22,009 nt of DNA from Pelargonium nanum (Eukaryota > Streptophyta > Magnoliopsida > Geraniales > Geraniaceae), in contig JAYMTF010001657.1 of NCBI GenBank assembly GCA_036897485.1, positions 1 through 22,009 on the forward strand. Direction: 5' to 3'. Shown here one piece after another: positions 18,801 through 22,009 of this stretch. The notes beneath the pieces were generated by a model that saw only the letters and a list, made by a program, of their open reading frames with translations, searched no databases and was not told the DNA's origin. The translations under genes were made by a program, and so were the position numbers. Position 1 is the first letter of the stretch. Each line of letters opens with the position of its first letter.

Positions 18801-19988
18801 GCAATTAGTGATGCACAAAACAAAAAATGCTTTACTTGGCATGTCCAAAATCAAATCCATATTCACTATAATGCCAATTATATGATACCTTGGCTTCACA
18901 GATGGCTTCAAAGACTCGCCATATATTTGAATCCCAGACAAGTATGGAACATAGTACTGAACTACACAATCACAGTCGTTCAAGATCAATGGCACTCCAG
19001 CACCATAAGCACTCCACTCTTTAAAGGACTCCCATAGATCACCAAGCACAAAGTAAGGTTGAAATTCCACATCACAAGTTCTCAATCCCCTCATTGTTGT
19101 CTGCCATCAAATGCAATTTCATTAAATAGGCATTTCGATATGACACTTTTCACAATATGAAAAACGGGGAAAATAGTTTCAAACAACAAAACAAGGGAAA
19201 ACGACAAAAAAGGTTTAGAACTTTTGGTTTATTTCCCGATAAACTCTAGCAACGGCTTTTCCTTGAAAGCATTTATTGTCAAACGGCCTTAGAAACATCA
19301 GCAGACGCAATAGAGTAAACAAATATAACCGTTATTACTACATATTTTTGCCTCTATTATACTTCCATAAACCAATCGTGTCGTTTAGTTAGACAATTGT
19401 CACTGTTCCGACACTAATACATCCACATATTCCTTATCCTTTGATCAACCAATCAAAACTGTCAGATAAACATCTGCGACTGTTAAGCTTCTATAAGCAA
19501 TACTAAAAATCAATCACAACACTGAATTCAACTGTTTTCACCATATTCAATGAACTTCAACTCTGAAAGTCGCAATTATCCAATGATCAACAGATCATAA
19601 AAATGAAACCATCAAACAAAATATGAACTAAATAGCTAATAACTGAACTCAATAGAAAATTAAATAAATAAACAACCTTGGAGAGATACTGAGCAGGCAC
19701 AGTGGGCGTGATCGACTCGAGAAACCTCTCCAGATTACTCAGCGGCGACACCACCGGCTCAGAGGCCGGCACGGCCACAGGTTTCGGAGGATCCTCGGAC
19801 ACGACTCGATTCTCCGGCTCTCTGTTCACCGACAAAGTCACCGATTTTACCTGACTCCCGGCGGCATCGCTCTGAGCTCGCCGGAGCTGATCACTATACC
19901 GATTCTGCTGCCCCTTCCGCGCCTTTGCCGAATTGTAAAACCGATCCTCTCCGCGGCTCCTCCCGAACTGCAATCCCGCCCCCAACAT
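15892..19988 (-). CDS. DUF789 family protein, six exons
   Basis: Exons on the minus strand are 19988-19677, 19100-18889, 17705-17417, 17321-17236, 17152-17061 and 16121-15892, giving 1221 nt and 406 residues with exact phase closure. Recognised family blocks are the start [39 protein letters not shown] at 84-103, [20 protein letters not shown] at 108-127, and [13 protein letters not shown] at 152-164. Further blocks are an acidic Ser-rich segment at 179-200, [20 protein letters not shown] at 252-271, [20 protein letters not shown] across exons 4-5, and [18 protein letters not shown] near the C-terminus. No enzymatic motif, signal peptide or membrane segment is seen, and the family's function is unknown to me. 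The start is the first ATG; in-frame sequence above it has only a TTG. Intron 3 requires a GC donor. From memory, Arabidopsis AT1G15030 (DUF789) adjoins the GAT1_2.1 gene, as here. Confidence 0.93.
16279..16634. mobile_element. Fold-back MITE with long inverted repeats in DUF789 intron 5
   Basis: The left arm begins ttaggaaaactgg, then ggtccctgaactatcaaaaag. The right arm read inward begins ttaggaaaatgcc, then agtccctgaactttcaaaaag. The arms pair over at least 50 bases, and further inward caatttagtcc and ggactaaattg also pair. The element is 356 bp with no coding capacity and belongs to the widespread 'gtccctgaac' class of plant repeats. No clear target duplication was seen. Confidence 0.7.
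16643..16857. mobile_element. Stowaway MITE (Tc1/mariner-derived) in DUF789 intron 5
   Basis: The left end ctccatccgtcccaaaataa and the right end read inward (cttcttccgtcccaaaatga) are the canonical Stowaway terminal inverted repeat. It is flanked by TA on both sides (16641-16642 and 16858-16859), the expected 2-bp target duplication. Length is 215 bp. It starts 8 bases after the fold-back element at 16279-16634. Related fragments lie in the amidotransferase intron 2. Confidence 0.88.
17322..17416 (-). other. GC-AG intron (DUF789 intron 3)
   Basis: The donor on the minus strand reads AAG|GCTAGT and the acceptor CTCACAG|TTATCT, and the intron is 95 bases. Joining here gives the conserved [18 protein letters not shown] sequence in phase. 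The nearest GT donors (GCTA|GTATTA, and CTCTA|GTAAAC further in) both shift the frame and hit TGA three codons after the junction. GC-AG introns are spliced by the major spliceosome and usually keep an AAG|GC context as here. Confidence 0.75.
18761..18784. repeat. (CAA)n microsatellite in DUF789 intron 2
   Basis: About eight tandem CAA/ACA triplets. The remainder of this 1183-bp intron (17706-18888) shows no transposon or other structure I can name, apart from a short CT-rich tract near 18217-18240. Confidence 0.85.
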
Positions 19989-20345
19989 CCCGATCGGAAT
20001 CTCCGGCGACAGCTCTCCCACTCCGAACCTTCCAGAAAACCACAAACCACCACCGCACAACTGCAAAATTCCTCAAAACTCAGACACAAAAATGCACCGA
20101 TTGCAACAGAGATTTCGATTCCCGAGATCGAAACGATGCGAGATTGATGAAAATCGGAGAGATTGTTGAAATCGAAACGGAGTATCAAAACCCTAGAAAT
20201 GGAGGATTTGAAGAACTGAGACTCTGCGAAACGGATCTGGTGGAGAGACGGAAGTAGAGGTAGGTGTAGGTCTCCTTCGGAAGGGCACTTTGGTAAATTC
20301 AGTTAGAGAGAGAGTCAGAAACCAGAGATGGAATTGAGGAGAGAG
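19989..20345 (-). promoter_or_regulatory. DUF789 5' UTR and proximal promoter
   Basis: The sequence between a TATA-like catatattc (minus strand, about 20373-20382) and the start codon is CT-rich, with ctctctctctc near its 5' end, and contains no upstream ATG. A tttgcag just before the coding start could be the acceptor of a 5' UTR intron, but this is not required by any reading frame. Confidence 0.5.
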
Positions 20346-20577
20346 AGAAAAACAGAACCAGAGCTCTCTGAATATATGAATGGCCAGAGGAGGAAGAAAA
20401 CATTTTTTATTTAATTTTTTAATTAAATTTTTTGAACATGTTTTTTGTTAAGGGCGCCCACTGTGAAAATACTGTTTTGTCCCCGACACGAGTGAGGTGG
20501 AGGAGTGCGCGTATCAAATCTATAGATTGAACTGTGCTGTGATTGGCTCCTTTTTGTTTAGAGGAGATTTGGTGGGT

Positions 20578-20612
20578 CACACGTGTGATCTCCTGAGAAT
20601 GATCGACACGTG
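20578..20612. promoter_or_regulatory. Pair of G-boxes in the DUF789 promoter
   Basis: cacacgtgtg (20578-20587, a 10-bp palindrome) and gacacgtgt (20605-20613) each contain CACGTG, the binding core of bZIP and bHLH factors, with cores 27 bases apart. They lie about 200 bases upstream of the predicted TATA box, which fits ABA- or light-related control. Motif evidence only. Confidence 0.55.
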
Positions 20613-20613
20613 T

Positions 20614-21740
20614 ACGGTTGGATTTCACGACAAATGGGAAGCTGCCTCATCCTTATCCCATTCAATCGTTTCAATAATGAAAAGTGTTTCTATTTTTTTT
20701 TTTCTGAAATAAAAAGTGTTTCTATTTTTATTTTATATATATAATACTTTTTATAATTTACTTTCCAAAAAAAAATACTTTTTATAATTTATTACAAAGG
20801 ACAATAGTTTTCAAAATTTTATAATTGTCTCGATCTTATATTATACCCATATAGATCCGATGATTTACATTCAAATCAATATTTCTTGGGTTTGGATTAG
20901 AAATGTGTAATTTGAATCCGGCTTAACAGAAGTGTGAGATGCGAATTTCGAATCAAATTTTGAGTTGTACATATAAAGTGTGCGAATTTGTGTGAGCTTA
21001 CTCGACTAAAAAGTAGAACGGTTTTGTTTTATATAACTTGAATATGCATAAATATGAATCGAGTTTTCATATATGGTATGCAAACTATGAGCCCAAACAA
21101 CCCAGACCAAAAAAACACACATATTTTTTTTTAGTATTTTTCATCATTTCTAATGTGTCATACGGAGTATAAAATAGTGGGACAATATATGGTCGATAAA
21201 TAATTAAAAATTAAGGATGTGTATGTTGTTTTGGTCGAATCTTTTTAGGTATGTGGTCTAAATTGATAGATATAGTATCAGATGGCAAGTCTCGACCCCA
21301 AGTTGCTAGCTCTGAGTTCATTTTATAGGAGATCATGTTACTATATACATAAAAGTTAATTGTTTACTGTGTAGTATAAAATTAATTTTAAACGTGTAAT
21401 AATGTGTCATCAGATATTTTTTATATACGGTTTTATTTTCTCACTATTTGGATAATTAATGTAAATATTTTATTAATTTTTAGGATTATCAACTACTTTA
21501 GTCATACAACTATTAGTATCAAATTATTTTATTCTTGAATAAAATTTATGTCAAGAGACCCTCAATTAAAAACAATCAAAATAGTCTCAATGTTCATTAA
21601 CTTTTTAGTTAGTTAAGTTGACATGACATTAAAAATGACTAAAAATGAATTAATTACAATATCATCAATATTTGAAAAAAAACAACATTGATTAGTGAGA
21701 TGTCACGTTATTGATAATTGTGAAATTAATATATTTTTAG
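20614..21740. other. AT-rich intergenic DNA
   Basis: No gene is recognised. There are T-rich tracts around 20690-20760 with a short duplication of aaaaagtgtttctattttt-like sequence. At about 21540-21600 lies a weak, degraded match to repeats with 'agggactcaattg' motifs. Confidence 0.5.
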
Positions 21741-22009
21741 TTTTTTTTACAGGAATTGTAAGCTTTATTAATTAGACAAATCCAAAGCTAACAAATCGTC
21801 TAGTAAAATAGGACATAAAGCAAATCAAACTAAAACAAGGAAAACAACTAAATTGCGGAATTGAAAACCTAATACATCCGAAAGCAAGAAAAACCCCGTC
21901 TTATACAAGACGAACCCAAACTCAATGATGGGTTGAAACTCATTTGACCTGGGAAGAACCCAATAAATCAAACCAGGGGCACTAGGCAAGCCCTCCCCCG
22001 ATCTGTCCG
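21741..22009 (-). mobile_element. Possible 3' end of a LINE-type retrotransposon (truncated by window edge)
   Basis: Read on the minus strand, the sequence is non-repetitive and moderately GC-richer, contains aataaagctt (a polyadenylation-like aataaa) and ends cctgt followed by eight A residues. This is the shape of a LINE 3' UTR and tail. It could equally be the 3' UTR of an ordinary minus-strand gene starting beyond 22009, since no coding sequence is visible. Confidence 0.35.

Noticed and set aside
19847-20257. Overlapping frames on both strands around the DUF789 start
   Set aside because: They arise from the GC-rich exon 1 and 5' UTR. The minus frames lack an ATG at the claimed start (TTG), and the plus frame is antisense.
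20419-20712. Open frames of about 70 residues on both strands near the G-boxes
   Set aside because: They overlap the DUF789 promoter, are mutually antisense and have no recognisable domain.

Overview
This window is nuclear DNA of a flowering plant. Its genes are split by short GT-AG introns, intergenic DNA is AT-rich and full of small non-autonomous transposons (Stowaway-, Tourist- and hAT-like), and all five protein genes belong to plant families. It is a eudicot, perhaps an asterid, but the species cannot be fixed from sequence alone.

Layout from left to right. (1) 353-574, minus strand: a 73-residue single-pass membrane protein with a lipobox-like IIFGC motif and a W-box cluster upstream. 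(2) 1383-3449, minus: a five-exon reticulon-like protein (RTNLB), with an hAT-like element in intron 2 and a fold-back element in intron 4. (3) 3450-7232: intergenic DNA carrying several small transposons, a perfect 13-bp hairpin and an A27 run. (4) 7233-7523, plus: a secreted type-2 non-specific lipid transfer protein. (5) 7524-10365: AT-rich spacer with a degenerate array of roughly 95-bp units at about 8735-9975. (6) 10366-14098, plus: a four-exon class I glutamine amidotransferase of the GAT1_2.1 type. (7) 14099-15891: convergent spacer with a diverged direct duplication of about 300 bp. (8) 15892-19988, minus: a six-exon DUF789 protein with two MITEs in intron 5 and a GC-AG intron 3. (9) 19989-22009: its 5' UTR and promoter with two G-boxes, then AT-rich DNA and a possible LINE 3' end at the right edge.

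The genes do not form a pathway. Gene order resembles two Arabidopsis neighbourhoods as I remember them: small membrane lipoprotein, reticulon and LTP2 near AT3G18250-AT3G18280, and DUF789 next to GAT1_2.1 near AT1G15030-AT1G15040.

The most unusual signal is in the amidotransferase gene. All three introns are built largely of different degenerate tandem repeats. Intron 2 contains a 31/36 copy of the exon 2 end plus 5' splice site. Intron 3 is about nine units of about 91 bp, each ending in a relative of the true acceptor. Many units in introns 1 and 3 (and one in intron 2) contain juxtaposed AG|GTA motifs resembling recursive-splicing (zero-length exon) sites, and the genuine intron 1 acceptor is itself AAG|GTGAGT. 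Whether this affects splicing or only records repeated tandem duplication cannot be decided without RNA data.
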